Below the pieces are notes generated by a model. The model saw only the letters and a list, made by a program, of their open reading frames with translations. It had not been told where the DNA came from and did no database searches. From the NCBI RefSeq assembly GCF_009770985.1, contig NZ_WSRW01000003.1, positions 295,275-359,274 of the forward strand: a DNA stretch of 64,000 nt, read 5' to 3'. The translations under genes and the position numbers were made by a program. Position 1 is the first letter of the stretch. Each line of letters opens with the position of its first letter. Source of the stretch: Mucilaginibacter lacusdianchii. GTDB lineage: Bacteria > Bacteroidota > Bacteroidia > Sphingobacteriales > Sphingobacteriaceae. Of the stretch, positions 34,487-44,198 are shown in pieces.

Positions 34487-36328
34487 TTGACACCTCTAAC
34501 ACACTTCATTAAAGGTAATTATCGAACAGTATTTTCGATAAGTGTTCTTTGCATAGTTTTTTATTTGTGTGTTCAGCAAAATTACCTGCTTTTTCATACA
34601 GTGGTCGAGCTTTTCTCTATCGTGATAGCTTTTGCGGTGTTTATTGTGGCCTGGAATTCCCGTAAAATGCAGGATAACCACTACTTATATTTATTGGGTA
34701 TATCATATATTTTTATAGGAGCATTGGATTTGATGCATACCCTAACCTTTAATGGAATGCACTTGGTAAAAGGGCCTTCTTATGCAGCCAATCAGTTTTG
34801 GGTGGCTACCCGCTTTTTAGAATCGGTTACTTTTGTAATAGGATTCAAATTTATAAAAAGCAAAACACGACTGAACGCCGAAATTATATTTTTAACGTAC
34901 TTCTTAATTTCTCTCGCCGTTTTCCTCTGCATTATGGTGTGGCGTATTTTTCCGGTGTGTTATATAGATGGCATAGGTCAAACACAATTTAAAATATATG
35001 CCGAATACGCCATTATTGCTGTTTTGCTGCTGGCTGGCTATTTGCTTATAGAAAATAGAAAGCATTTTAGTTTGGCTGTTTACCGGTTGCTTTTTGCATC
35101 ACTGATATTTACCATCATCAGCGAGTTCTGTTTTACCCTGTATGTATCCAATTACAGTACAGCTAATGAGCTGGGCCATTATGCCAAGCTGATTTCGTTT
35201 TTTCTAATCTATAAAGCTAATGTGGAAACTGGTTTTTTAAAGCCAACCACTGCCATTTTTAAAAATTTGAAAGAGGACGAAGTGAAATACCGTACACTGG
35301 CCGAAAATATGCCGGGGCTTATTATGCGGTTTGACGAGCAGTTGAATTGTTTATATACCAACAGCGTTTCAACCAAGTTGATGGAAAACAGTGGCGTTCC
35401 GTTATTAATTAGTAACCGGGAGGTGCCGCTAATGCCAACAAATTTACCACAGCTTATTAGTAAAGTTAAGCAAACGCAAGTGCCGCAAGAAACAACATTA
35501 GCGTTTACTGATAACGGAAATCAACAGATATACGCTATACAGGTGATAGAAGAAATGGCTGGCACAGCTACAGATTCAACTTACTTGGTTATAGGCCAGG
35601 ATGTAACCAAACAAAAAATGGCCGAATCGCAAATGTTAGAACTGAATGCTACAAAAGATAGGCTTTTCTCCATCATTGCGCACGATCTTAAAAATCCATT
35701 CACCTCATTGCTTTCTTTTAGTGAACTGATTTATAAAAATGCTGAAAAGCTTTCTAAAGAAAAGGTGGAGCAGATGGGGCTGCGCATAAACGAATCGGCA
35801 AAGCAAGCTTATGCACTTTTAGAAAATTTACTGGAATGGTCAAGAATACAAACCGGTGTGTTAAAAGCTAGTCCGAAAAGTTTATCGATTGCTACCTTAC
35901 TTACCGATGTAAAAAGATATGCTTCGCCACTGGCGTTGCCTAAAGATATTACTGTAGAGATTGACACCACTACCGAAAGTACAGTTTATGCTGATCCGCA
36001 CATGATTGCTACCGTTTTAAGAAATTTAGTCTCAAACGCTATTAAATTCAGTTATACCAAAAGTACAGTAATCATCAAAGCTGAAAAGCAGTTGCATGAG
36101 GTGTTGTTTTCGGTAACAGATTCTGGAACCGGCATTGAAAAAGAGAATCAAGAGAAGTTGCTGCGAGTAGATAATACTTTTACAACACCAGGTACTGCAT
36201 CTGAAAAAGGCACAGGGTTGGGCTTAGTATTATGCCGGGAGTTTGTAGAAATGAACGGCGGAAGTATATGGTTGGAAAGCGAATTTGGGATGGGTACTAC
36301 TTTTAGCTTTACGCTACCATTTCACTAA
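34487..36328 (+). CDS. MASE3-type membrane sensor histidine kinase with PAS domain
   Basis: This 613-residue kinase has a MASE3 membrane sensor (about residues 12-250, seven or eight helices, including LLGISYIFIGALDLMHTLTF), a PAS-like domain (about 265-385), HisKA with phosphoacceptor H399 in IIAHDLKNPF, and a HATPase_c domain with NLVSNAIKFSY, DSGTGIEKEN and GTGLGLVLCREFVEMNGG. It senses an unknown signal at the membrane and phosphorylates a response regulator. No response regulator gene is adjacent, so it is an orphan. A bidirectional hairpin separates it from the converging efflux operon. Confidence 0.93.
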   Translation: MTPLTHFIKGNYRTVFSISVLCIVFYLCVQQNYLLFHTVVELFSIVIAFAVFIVAWNSRKMQDNHYLYLLGISYIFIGALDLMHTLTFNGMHLVKGPSYAANQFWVATRFLESVTFVIGFKFIKSKTRLNAEIIFLTYFLISLAVFLCIMVWRIFPVCYIDGIGQTQFKIYAEYAIIAVLLLAGYLLIENRKHFSLAVYRLLFASLIFTIISEFCFTLYVSNYSTANELGHYAKLISFFLIYKANVETGFLKPTTAIFKNLKEDEVKYRTLAENMPGLIMRFDEQLNCLYTNSVSTKLMENSGVPLLISNREVPLMPTNLPQLISKVKQTQVPQETTLAFTDNGNQQIYAIQVIEEMAGTATDSTYLVIGQDVTKQKMAESQMLELNATKDRLFSIIAHDLKNPFTSLLSFSELIYKNAEKLSKEKVEQMGLRINESAKQAYALLENLLEWSRIQTGVLKASPKSLSIATLLTDVKRYASPLALPKDITVEIDTTTESTVYADPHMIATVLRNLVSNAIKFSYTKSTVIIKAEKQLHEVLFSVTDSGTGIEKENQEKLLRVDNTFTTPGTASEKGTGLGLVLCREFVEMNGGSIWLESEFGMGTTFSFTLPFH

Positions 36329-36346
36329 GTGATTTTCGAAAAAAAA

Positions 36347-36382
36347 GTAAAGGCGGGCCTGTTTACAGCGCCCGCCTTTTTT
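36347..36382. terminator. Bidirectional terminator between kinase and efflux operon
   Basis: AAGGCGGGC (36350-36358) pairs with GCCCGCCTT (36370-36378). An A-run lies before it and a T-run after, so it can stop transcription from both converging units. Confidence 0.85.
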
Positions 36383-36403
36383 ATGAGATAAGGGTTTATT
36401 ATA

Positions 36404-37819
36404 TCAATTCCAGCCGCCGCCTAACGACCGATATAGGTCAATAGAGGCGTCTAGCTGAGCTTTTTTAAGGCTGGTTAGTTCCAGTTCGCTTTGCAATACA
36501 TTGCTTTGGGCTGTAATAACTTCCAAGTAATTGGCCAGTCCGTTTTTAAATAGCATGTTGGCATTGCGGGTGGCCTGTTCTAAAGTTTGGGTTCGGGCGG
36601 CTGCAATTTGTTGTTGTTGCTTTAATTTATCTATCCGTACCAAAGCATCAGATACTTCGCCCACAGCAACCAGCACTTGTTGCCTGAACTGAATTACAGT
36701 TCGTTCACGATCAACTTTGGCTAATTCGTAATTGGTTTTCAATGCGCGGCGTTGAAATAACGGTTGTGTAATGCCGCCAGTAGCCAAGCCAAATAATGAG
36801 GCCGGAACATTAAACCAGTTGCTGGCCTTAAAAGCATTCACACCACCCTGCGCTGTAATAGTAAGTGCCGGGTACATGCTGGCTTTGGTGTAACCCACTG
36901 TAGCGTTAGCCCGTTCAATAGCTAGCTCAGAACTTCTTACATCTGGCCGTTGGCTCAACAATTGAGATGGCAAGCCGGCAGATAAGTTTTGCGGAAGAGT
37001 TACATCGTTTAACCTTCCCGAACGGGTGATGGCATCAGGTAACTTGCCGCTTAAAATACTCAAGGCATTTTCTTGCAGAGCAATGGCTTGTTCAAATTGA
37101 GGCACCAATCGTGCAGCAGTTAGTTGTTGTGCTTCGGCCTGCTGAACAGCCAGCGAAGTAACCTGACCAGCATTGTATTGCAAGCGAATAATGCGTAAGG
37201 TGCTATCATTCAACATTACGTTCCGTTTAGCTATCGTTATCTGTTCGTCCAGCAACAACAAGTTGTAATAGCCTTGCGACACGTTGGCAATTAATTGCGT
37301 TTGCACCGCTTTACGGGCTTCGTCTGTTTGCAGATATTGAGCCAAAGCTTCGGCCTTGCGGCTGCTAATTCTGCCCCAGATATCTGCTTCCCACGAAATA
37401 TTAGCAGCAGCGGTATAATCTTCAATATGCTTGCTGCCTAAAAACTGGCTTAGGCTGATGCCGTTCAAGCTATTGTCTGACGGGCGGTTAACAGTAGCGG
37501 TAACTTGTAAACCAACCGTAGGTATATTTCCCAACTTGGCTTGTTGCAGAGTAAGCCGCGCAGATTCAATGTTTTTTACGGCGATTTGCAAATCGTTATT
37601 ACGGGTAATGGCACTGTCAATTAAACGCTGCAGTGTAGCATCGGTAAAAAAGCTTTTCCAAGGCAACTTGGCAACCGAGTTGGTATCAGCGGCTGTTGTT
37701 GCTGTGCGATAGGCGCCGGGCAAGTTCATATCCGGCGCTTGTATATCTTTAGATACCTTACAGGCGCTGGCAATGCTCAGCAGCAATAGAAGCAGGTATC
37801 CGTTTATATTCGTTTTCAT
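36404..37819 (-). CDS. RND efflux outer-membrane factor (OprM/NodT type) lipoprotein
   Basis: This 471-residue TolC-like protein has a lipobox ending A-S-A-C (C20). Two repeats of the outer-membrane-efflux domain show the family pattern: LPWKSFFTDATLQRLI, NNDLQIAVKNIESARLTLQQA, SWEADIWGRISSRKAEAL and LLSQRPDVRSSELAIERANA. It trimerises into the outer-membrane channel of the pump. It is the last gene of the adaptor-permease-channel operon, 19 nt after the permease. Confidence 0.93.
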   Translation of the reverse strand: MKTNINGYLLLLLLSIASACKVSKDIQAPDMNLPGAYRTATTAADTNSVAKLPWKSFFTDATLQRLIDSAITRNNDLQIAVKNIESARLTLQQAKLGNIPTVGLQVTATVNRPSDNSLNGISLSQFLGSKHIEDYTAAANISWEADIWGRISSRKAEALAQYLQTDEARKAVQTQLIANVSQGYYNLLLLDEQITIAKRNVMLNDSTLRIIRLQYNAGQVTSLAVQQAEAQQLTAARLVPQFEQAIALQENALSILSGKLPDAITRSGRLNDVTLPQNLSAGLPSQLLSQRPDVRSSELAIERANATVGYTKASMYPALTITAQGGVNAFKASNWFNVPASLFGLATGGITQPLFQRRALKTNYELAKVDRERTVIQFRQQVLVAVGEVSDALVRIDKLKQQQQIAAARTQTLEQATRNANMLFKNGLANYLEVITAQSNVLQSELELTSLKKAQLDASIDLYRSLGGGWN

Positions 37820-37838
37820 TTTATTGTTTAAATTGATA

Positions 37839-40800
37839 TTAATGTGCTGAAATCTCTTCGTGGTGATGCACAGATGGTCCGTTGGTATTAGGCACCTTAT
37901 TCACTGGTACACCGCTAATGCGTTCCTGCAAATGCTGGAAGATGACAAACAGCACAGGTATGATGAACAATCCTAAGATAACACCCGTTAACATACCACC
38001 TGCAGCACCGATACTGATCGAGTGGTTGCCCTGGGCAGATGGACCGGTTGCACGCATCATCGGAAGCATACCGGCAATAAAGGCCAGCGACGTCATGATG
38101 ATAGGGCGCAAGCGAGATTTGGCACCATCTAGTGCGGCAGCAATTAAACCTTCGCGGTTACGGCGGCGTTGCAAGGCAAATTCCACAATCAGGATGGCGT
38201 TTTTGGCCAGCAAACCGATAAGCATAATCAGCGCAACCTGTACATAAATGTTATTGTCAATACCACTTAAGCCAATGGCCGCAAACACACCGAATATACC
38301 GGTAGGGATTGAAAGGATTATAGCGAACGGTAATATGTAACTTTCGTACTGGGCAGATAGCAGGAAGTATACAAACACCAAACAAAGAATAAATACTACA
38401 GTTGATTGTCCACCTGATGAAATCTCTTCGCGGGTTTGACCTGAAAACTGGAAGGCAAAACCTGCCGGTAATTCATCTTTAGCAACTTCCTGTATAGCCT
38501 TGATGGCATCGCCCGAGCTGAAGCCCGGTTTAGGAATAGCGTTGATTTGTATGGAGTTAAACAGGTTGTAACGTGACGCGGTTTCTGAACCATAAACACG
38601 AGTTAATTTAACCAGCGTATTAATAGGCACCATTTCGCCTGACTTATTTTTTACAAATACACGATCGATAGATGCAGGGTCGGTTTTATCAGCAATATCT
38701 GCCTGAACCACCACGCGGTAATATTTACCGAAGCGGTTAAAGTCTGATGCCTGAGCACTACCAAAGTAAGCCTGCATGGTTTGCAAAACGTCTCTTACAT
38801 TTACGCCTAACTGGTTAGCTTTTTCATCGTTCACTTCTAGTTGTAGTTGCGGATAATCGGCCTTGAATGAGGTAAATGCGTAAGCAATAGCTGGTTTTTG
38901 CATCAGCTTACCAATAAAGTTATTGGCAACACCGCTAAACTTATCCAGCTTGCCGCCAGTTTTGTCTTGTAAAACCAGGTCCAATGCCTCAACGTTACTG
39001 AAGCCCGGTACGGTAGGGAAGCTGAACACGAAGAAGCTACCTTTTGATATGGCTGCTAATTTGCCGCGAATGATGTCTTGAATGGCGTTGATGTCTTTTA
39101 CTTCACCACGCTCCTTGTTGTCTTTCAAGAGTACAAACACTACTGCCGATGATGGGCTGCTGGAGTTAGTTAATAAGTTAAAGCCAGAAATTGCCGTAAC
39201 AAAACGTGCAGCAGGCAATGCTCTTAATTCGCCTTCGGCTTGTTTCAGCATTTTAGTGGTTGCATCTAACGATGTACCTGACGGCGATGAAACTGAAATG
39301 GCCACAAAGCCTTGATCTTCTGTAGGGATGAAACCCGATTTGGTGGTTTGCATCATGTAAACGGTAGCAATCACTACAATTGCCAGTCCGCCCATGCTTA
39401 ACCATTTATTCTTGATCAGGAACTTAAGTCCGCCCACATAGCGATCGGTCATGCTGTTAAAGCTCCTGTTAAAACCGGCGTAAAACCGTTGAACAAAACT
39501 TGTTTTAACTACCGTTCCATTGTGGTTTATATGGTTGCTCTTTAAAAACAAGGCAGCCAATGCCGGACTTAACGTTAAGGCGTTTACAGCCGATATAACG
39601 ATGGCGATAGACATGGTAAAGGCAAACTGGCGGTAAAATATACCAGTTGAACCGGTCATGAAACCTACCGGCAAAAACACCGCTGCCATAATTAAAGTGA
39701 TGGAAATGATAGCGCCTGTAATTTCGTGCATGGCCGAGGTTGTCGCTTCTTTAGGGCCTAAATGCTCGTTTTCCATTTTAGCATGTACCGCCTCCACAAC
39801 CACAATGGCGTCATCCACCACAATACCAATGGCTAATACCAAGGCAAACAGGGTAAGCAAGTTGATAGAGAACCCAAACAGGTTCATGAAAAAGAACGTA
39901 CCTAATATCGCAACCGGAACTGCAATAGCCGGAATTAAGGTTGACCGGAAATCTTGCAAAAACAAGAACACAACAATGAATACTAATATAAAGGCTTCAA
40001 TCAACGTATGTTCTACCTGACTGATCGATTCATCGAGTGCAGTTTTGGTGCGATAGAAGTTGTTGTATTCAATACCGACAGGAAAATCTTTCGACGCTTT
40101 TTCCATCAGTTCATCAATAGCTATCTGAATTTCGTTAGCGTTGGAGCCTGCTAACTGTATTACACCAATAGCAACACCATCATTACCGTTCAAATGGCTT
40201 ACGCTGCTATAAGAGTAAGCACCCAATTCTACACGGGCTACATCCTTTAAACGCAGTACTGAACCATCGGGGTTGGCACGTATGGCAATGTTTTCGTATT
40301 CTTCTGGCTTGGTAAGCTTGCCTTTGTATTTAATTACATATTCAAATACTTCTTTGCTTCGTTCGCCCAATTTACCTGGTGCAGCTTCCAGGTTTTTATC
40401 CTGTATGGCGGCCATTACTTCGGCGGGGGTAATTTTGTAGGTAGCCATTTGGCCGGGATTAAGCCAAACACGCATCGAATAATCTTTTACCCCGCCAAAA
40501 ATGGTTGCCGAACCTACACCGGGTATCCGTTTTATTTCGGGAATGATGTTGATTTGGGCATAGTTGGCCACAAAAGTCTGGTCGTATTTTTTGGGATCCT
40601 TGGTATACAAACCTACGGCACCAATTAAGCTGTTTTGTTGCTTGGTGGTGGTTATACCTTGTTGTATTACCTCGGCAGGCAACTGGCTTTGCGCTTGCGC
40701 CACGCGGTTTTGTACGTTTACAGCAGCCTGATCGGGGTTGGTGCCTTGTTTAAAGTAAACGGTGATAGCCAACGAACCATCGTTGCTGGCGGTTGAGCTC

Positions 40801-41033
40801 ATATAGCTCATATTTTCCACACCGTTAATAGATTCTTCGAGCGATGGGGCTACAGAGCGTAATACCGTTTCGGCATTTGCACCAGGGTAAATAGCTGTAA
40901 CTAATACCGCTGGCGGTGCTATATCCGGAAACTGTTGTAAAGGCAATTTGGTTAGGCCAAGCACACCCACAATCACCAACAAAATGGAGATTACGGTGGA
41001 GAGTACCGGCCTTTCTATGAATTTCTGAAACAT
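37839..41033 (-). CDS. RND multidrug efflux permease (HAE1/AcrB type)
   Basis: This 1064-residue inner-membrane pump has 12 expected helices and two large periplasmic loops. The opening FIERPVLSTVISILLVIVG and PLQQFPDIAPPAV are classic for HAE1 permeases. GIVVDDAIVVVEAV contains the adjacent Asp pair of the proton relay, and PSAQGNHSISIGAAGGM lies near the last helices. It exports drugs, dyes or other hydrophobic compounds by proton exchange. It is co-transcribed with its adaptor (24-nt gap) and channel, downstream of a TetR regulator. Confidence 0.96.
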   Translation of the reverse strand: MFQKFIERPVLSTVISILLVIVGVLGLTKLPLQQFPDIAPPAVLVTAIYPGANAETVLRSVAPSLEESINGVENMSYMSSTASNDGSLAITVYFKQGTNPDQAAVNVQNRVAQAQSQLPAEVIQQGITTTKQQNSLIGAVGLYTKDPKKYDQTFVANYAQINIIPEIKRIPGVGSATIFGGVKDYSMRVWLNPGQMATYKITPAEVMAAIQDKNLEAAPGKLGERSKEVFEYVIKYKGKLTKPEEYENIAIRANPDGSVLRLKDVARVELGAYSYSSVSHLNGNDGVAIGVIQLAGSNANEIQIAIDELMEKASKDFPVGIEYNNFYRTKTALDESISQVEHTLIEAFILVFIVVFLFLQDFRSTLIPAIAVPVAILGTFFFMNLFGFSINLLTLFALVLAIGIVVDDAIVVVEAVHAKMENEHLGPKEATTSAMHEITGAIISITLIMAAVFLPVGFMTGSTGIFYRQFAFTMSIAIVISAVNALTLSPALAALFLKSNHINHNGTVVKTSFVQRFYAGFNRSFNSMTDRYVGGLKFLIKNKWLSMGGLAIVVIATVYMMQTTKSGFIPTEDQGFVAISVSSPSGTSLDATTKMLKQAEGELRALPAARFVTAISGFNLLTNSSSPSSAVVFVLLKDNKERGEVKDINAIQDIIRGKLAAISKGSFFVFSFPTVPGFSNVEALDLVLQDKTGGKLDKFSGVANNFIGKLMQKPAIAYAFTSFKADYPQLQLEVNDEKANQLGVNVRDVLQTMQAYFGSAQASDFNRFGKYYRVVVQADIADKTDPASIDRVFVKNKSGEMVPINTLVKLTRVYGSETASRYNLFNSIQINAIPKPGFSSGDAIKAIQEVAKDELPAGFAFQFSGQTREEISSGGQSTVVFILCLVFVYFLLSAQYESYILPFAIILSIPTGIFGVFAAIGLSGIDNNIYVQVALIMLIGLLAKNAILIVEFALQRRRNREGLIAAALDGAKSRLRPIIMTSLAFIAGMLPMMRATGPSAQGNHSISIGAAGGMLTGVILGLFIIPVLFVIFQHLQERISGVPVNKVPNTNGPSVHHHEEISAH

Positions 41034-41057
41034 GATTTTAATGTTTTAGCGTTGAAA

Positions 41058-42194
41058 TTAATTTTTAGCGATAGCAGGTGCTTTTTCAGGCGCTTTTTGC
41101 GGACTGATTTTCATGCCATCCTGTAAGTGGTCTATTCCGCTTAGCACGATATGCTGGCCGGCTTTAAGGCCGTCTTTTACCAGGTAGTTGGTGCCGCTTT
41201 TACCTGCAATGGTAATAGGTTGTTTGGCTACTTTATTACTGTCGCCAACGGCGTATACAAATACCTTATCCTGCATTTCTATGGTAGCATCTTGTGGTAC
41301 AACAGCTACGTTGCTGTGTTGCAGGCTTAAACGTACTTTGCCGGTATTGCCCGAGCGTAATAAGCCAGAAGCATTAGGGAAGTTGGCTCTGACGGTGATG
41401 GCACCGGTTGTTTTGTCAAATTGCCCGTCTATCACATCAATGTGTCCGGGAATGCTGTAGGTGCTATTATCTGACAATACCAGGCTAACCGGTGGCAAAT
41501 GCTTTATTTTATCTTGCAGCGTACTACCTGCATATTGCGATTTAAAATTGATAAAGTCATTTTCACCTAATGAGAAATATACATGTACCTGGTGTACATC
41601 TGATAACTGGGTTAAGGCTTCCGCATCATTTGGTGCAACCAAGCTACCCTGCTTTTTTTGTAGGCGACCGATATAACCGCTTACCGGTGCTTTAATCAAC
41701 GTATAGCCTAAGTTAATTTGTGCTGTACCTACCTGAGCCTGGGCTTGCTCAACATTGCCTTGGGCAATTTCTTGTGCGGCTTTAGCTGCTTTTAACTGGT
41801 ACTCGCTTACTACTTTGTTTTGTACAAGTGGTGTTAATTTTTCAACTTCCAGCTTGGCATTTAACAAAGCGCCTTGGGCAGCGTGTAAGCTTGCTTTCGC
41901 GTTGTTTAATGCCTGGCGATATGGGTTGTCGTTAATTTTAAATATCGGTTGTCCTTTTGATACATAAGCGCCTTCATCGGCAAAAACGCGGTCTAAGGTG
42001 CCGCTCACCTGCGGGCGAATCTCTACATTAATCGCTCCTTCAACAGAAGCTGGATATTCTTGATAAGTGGTAGCCGTATCTATTTGTACTTCGGCCACTG
42101 GCAAGGCCTGTGGTGCTGCGGCTTGTTGTTGCTGGGGCGGCTGTGAGCAGCCATATAGTACCGCCAGCGTAAGTAATAATGCTAATGGTTTCAT
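41058..42194 (-). CDS. RND efflux periplasmic adaptor (membrane fusion protein)
   Basis: The 378-residue lipoprotein is counted from the ATG at 42194, because MKPLALLLTLAVLYGC is a clean lipoprotein leader (lipobox V-L-Y-G-C). Upstream in-frame ATGs at 42224 and 42287 would bury it. It has a biotin-lipoyl-like half-motif (GTLDRVFADEGAYVSKGQ), an alpha-helical hairpin (around 75-145), the second lipoyl half (TLIKAPVSGYIGRLQKKQG) and beta-barrel domains. It links the permease to the outer-membrane channel. Two copies of a palindrome resembling the TetR operator lie about 100 nt upstream. Confidence 0.93.
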   Translation of the reverse strand: MKPLALLLTLAVLYGCSQPPQQQQAAAPQALPVAEVQIDTATTYQEYPASVEGAINVEIRPQVSGTLDRVFADEGAYVSKGQPIFKINDNPYRQALNNAKASLHAAQGALLNAKLEVEKLTPLVQNKVVSEYQLKAAKAAQEIAQGNVEQAQAQVGTAQINLGYTLIKAPVSGYIGRLQKKQGSLVAPNDAEALTQLSDVHQVHVYFSLGENDFINFKSQYAGSTLQDKIKHLPPVSLVLSDNSTYSIPGHIDVIDGQFDKTTGAITVRANFPNASGLLRSGNTGKVRLSLQHSNVAVVPQDATIEMQDKVFVYAVGDSNKVAKQPITIAGKSGTNYLVKDGLKAGQHIVLSGIDHLQDGMKISPQKAPEKAPAIAKN

Positions 42195-42293
42195 GAGTGT
42201 GTAGTTTTTATGAGTGGTTGGCATAGTTGTGTGTTTTATGTATGAATTTGTTTGATTTTTGTAATCACCAATTGGTAATAAAAACATATTTTA

Positions 42294-42322
42294 TAACAGT
42301 ATTAAAAAATCTAACAGTGTTA
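42294..42322. promoter_or_regulatory. Tandem TetR-type operators upstream of the efflux operon
   Basis: TAACAGTATTA (42294-42304) and TAACAGTGTTA (42312-42322) start 18 nt apart. The second is a palindrome apart from its centre base. A 15-nt word around it (42309-42323) matches 14 of 15 positions with a word just upstream of the TetR gene. Confidence 0.6.
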
Positions 42323-42411
42323 ATTAATTGTGATAAGAAGTTGTAAGTCATGTGAATACATTTTATAAAATTAAAAAAGGGAAATACTTGAATGTATGAT
42401 AGAAAGGCAAG

Positions 42412-43011
42412 CTAGCCTTTAATAGCTCTTATAACACCACCAATGGCATCTCTTAGCACCTGTTTGTTAATATCTTCAGAAACACCTTGCCGTACTAGGT
42501 TAATAGATATTAAACCATGCACAACCGACCAAAAGGTATAATAACGCCGGCAAACTTCATCTTCCGAAACATTTTCTCCGCCCATCAGTTCGCGAATAGC
42601 ATTGCTGATCATGGTGGCAGGAACTTCAGATTCCGGAATTTCATTGTCAAATACACAACAGTTTACTTCAATACCAAACATTAGCTGATAAAGCTCTTTT
42701 TCGGTAAAGGCGAAGTGCCAATAGGTGAGCCACATGGCTTCCAACTGCTTTTCGGGTAAGTGGTGCTGATTGCGCGCGGCTTCCATGTCGCGGCTCAACA
42801 TCAGGTAACCTTTTTTAGTAAGCTCCAAAAGCAAAGCTTCTTTGTTGGCAAAGTACTCGTAAATAACGGGTGGCGTGTATTCAATCACATCAGCAATTTT
42901 GCGCATACTAAGCGATTGCCAACCTTCGTGTTTGCCTATAGTATGGGCAGCGTCCAGAATATTGCATCTGGTTTCGTCTTTTAAACGTTGCTTTCTTTCT
43001 TTACTGCCCAT
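42412..43011 (-). CDS. TetR/AcrR-family transcriptional regulator
   Basis: This 199-residue repressor has an N-terminal helix-turn-helix (IADVIEYTPPVIYEYFANKEALLLEL, about 42-67) and a C-terminal ligand domain of the WHG/TetR_C type. It lies directly upstream of the RND efflux operon in the same orientation. A shared palindrome sits upstream of both, so it probably represses the pump and itself until a pump substrate binds. The inducer is unknown. Confidence 0.92.
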   Translation of the reverse strand: MGSKERKQRLKDETRCNILDAAHTIGKHEGWQSLSMRKIADVIEYTPPVIYEYFANKEALLLELTKKGYLMLSRDMEAARNQHHLPEKQLEAMWLTYWHFAFTEKELYQLMFGIEVNCCVFDNEIPESEVPATMISNAIRELMGGENVSEDEVCRRYYTFWSVVHGLISINLVRQGVSEDINKQVLRDAIGGVIRAIKG

Positions 43012-43034
43012 TTTAAAACCGCTATTAATTTATC

Positions 43035-43045
43035 TAACAGCGTTA
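43035..43045. promoter_or_regulatory. Candidate autoregulatory TetR operator
   Basis: TAACAGCGTTA lies 24-34 nt before the TetR start codon and is a near-perfect palindrome. The surrounding 15 nt (43032-43046) differ at one position from the operator candidate at 42309-42323. Confidence 0.6.
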
Positions 43046-43194
43046 AGCAAATGTAGAAAGGTTTTAGAGAGATAGTTTAATTTAAATGTCATTAAATCAT
43101 CTCAAGTTAAATTTGGTTTCAAATACTTAAATGTTTTGACGGCGCCGTTAGCAAATATTTAATAATGATAATTTTAAAGTATAATTTTGTCAAA

Positions 43195-44067
43195 CTAAAT
43201 TGTTTTATCGGGTGTAAATGTTCTTGATAACTCCCAACCGATAATGGCTGTTTTACGTGTTTTGTTCCAACGGTAGCCACCATAAATACCTGTGCCTTGT
43301 ATGACACGGTGGCACGGAATTAAAAAAGCAACCGGGTTACTACCAATGGCCGTGCCTACAGCCCTCGAAGCTTTAGGGAGCTCAACTTTTTGCGCAATGG
43401 TGCCATAAGTAGCTAATTTTCCCATGGGTATAGTTAATAAGGCTTCCCAAACTTTCAGTTGAAAATCGGTTCCTTTTAGATGGAGTTTTATTTGCGACAA
43501 CTGATTCCAGTCGTTTTGGAAGATGGCTAAAGCATTTTGCTGAAGTTCATTGGTTTGTGGAATAAGGGTAGCATTCGGGAACTTCACTTTCAGAGTTTCT
43601 AAAGCTTCGCTTTCTTCGTCATAAAAAGCCATATAACAAACGCCTTTTGGCGTTGAAGCGATCAGCATATCACCAAATGGACTGGCCGACAAACTAAAAC
43701 TTATTAATAGGTTTTGTCCTCCATTCTTATATTCAGCAGGGGTCATTCCTTCAATAGTCACAAACATGTCGTGTAAGCGACTGGTACCCGATAAGCCGGT
43801 TTCGTAAGCGGTATCAAAAAGGCTGACCTTATGTTCTGACAGTAATTTTTTTGCATAAGCTATGCTGGTGTATTGCAAAAACTTTTTAGGCGTGGTGCCA
43901 GCCCACTCGCTAAATAGCCGCTGAAAATGGAACGGACTAAGATTCACCACTGCGGCAATTTCCTCCAGGCTTGGCTGTTTTTTGAAATTTGTGCTAATGT
44001 ACTCAATCGCTTGCGCGATGCGCTTGTAATTTAACTGATCTTGGTTTTCCAATTGTTGCAAATCCAT
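43195..44067 (-). CDS. AraC-type HTH fused to O6-methylguanine-DNA methyltransferase (Ada-like)
   Basis: This 290-residue protein has an AraC-type DNA-binding domain (about 15-115, with SLEEIAAVVNLSPFHFQRLF and FVTIEGMTPAEYK) followed by an MGMT domain (about 125-285). The methyl acceptor is C252 in FLIPCHRVIQG, with downstream GGYRWNKTRK. Compared with E. coli Ada it lacks the N-terminal zinc-Cys methylphosphotriester domain, so it cannot sense DNA backbone methylation in the usual way. It repairs O6-methylguanine by suicidal methyl transfer and may regulate transcription. It is a single-gene unit. Confidence 0.92.
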   Translation of the reverse strand: MDLQQLENQDQLNYKRIAQAIEYISTNFKKQPSLEEIAAVVNLSPFHFQRLFSEWAGTTPKKFLQYTSIAYAKKLLSEHKVSLFDTAYETGLSGTSRLHDMFVTIEGMTPAEYKNGGQNLLISFSLSASPFGDMLIASTPKGVCYMAFYDEESEALETLKVKFPNATLIPQTNELQQNALAIFQNDWNQLSQIKLHLKGTDFQLKVWEALLTIPMGKLATYGTIAQKVELPKASRAVGTAIGSNPVAFLIPCHRVIQGTGIYGGYRWNKTRKTAIIGWELSRTFTPDKTI

Positions 44068-44198
44068 AAAACAAATGTCGGCATGTTCTGGCGGTATTAA
44101 AATCCGAAAGTTGCTAAAGTTTAATTAGCTAACTGATGTAAACGATAGACATGCCTATCAAATTTTTAACAAAGTATGCCAAGTGTTGTTAAGCTAAT

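Noticed and set aside
42403..42420. AAAGGC/GCCTTT hairpin at the end of the TetR gene as a terminator
   Set aside because: The 6-bp stem overlaps the stop codon and has no T tract, so support is too weak.
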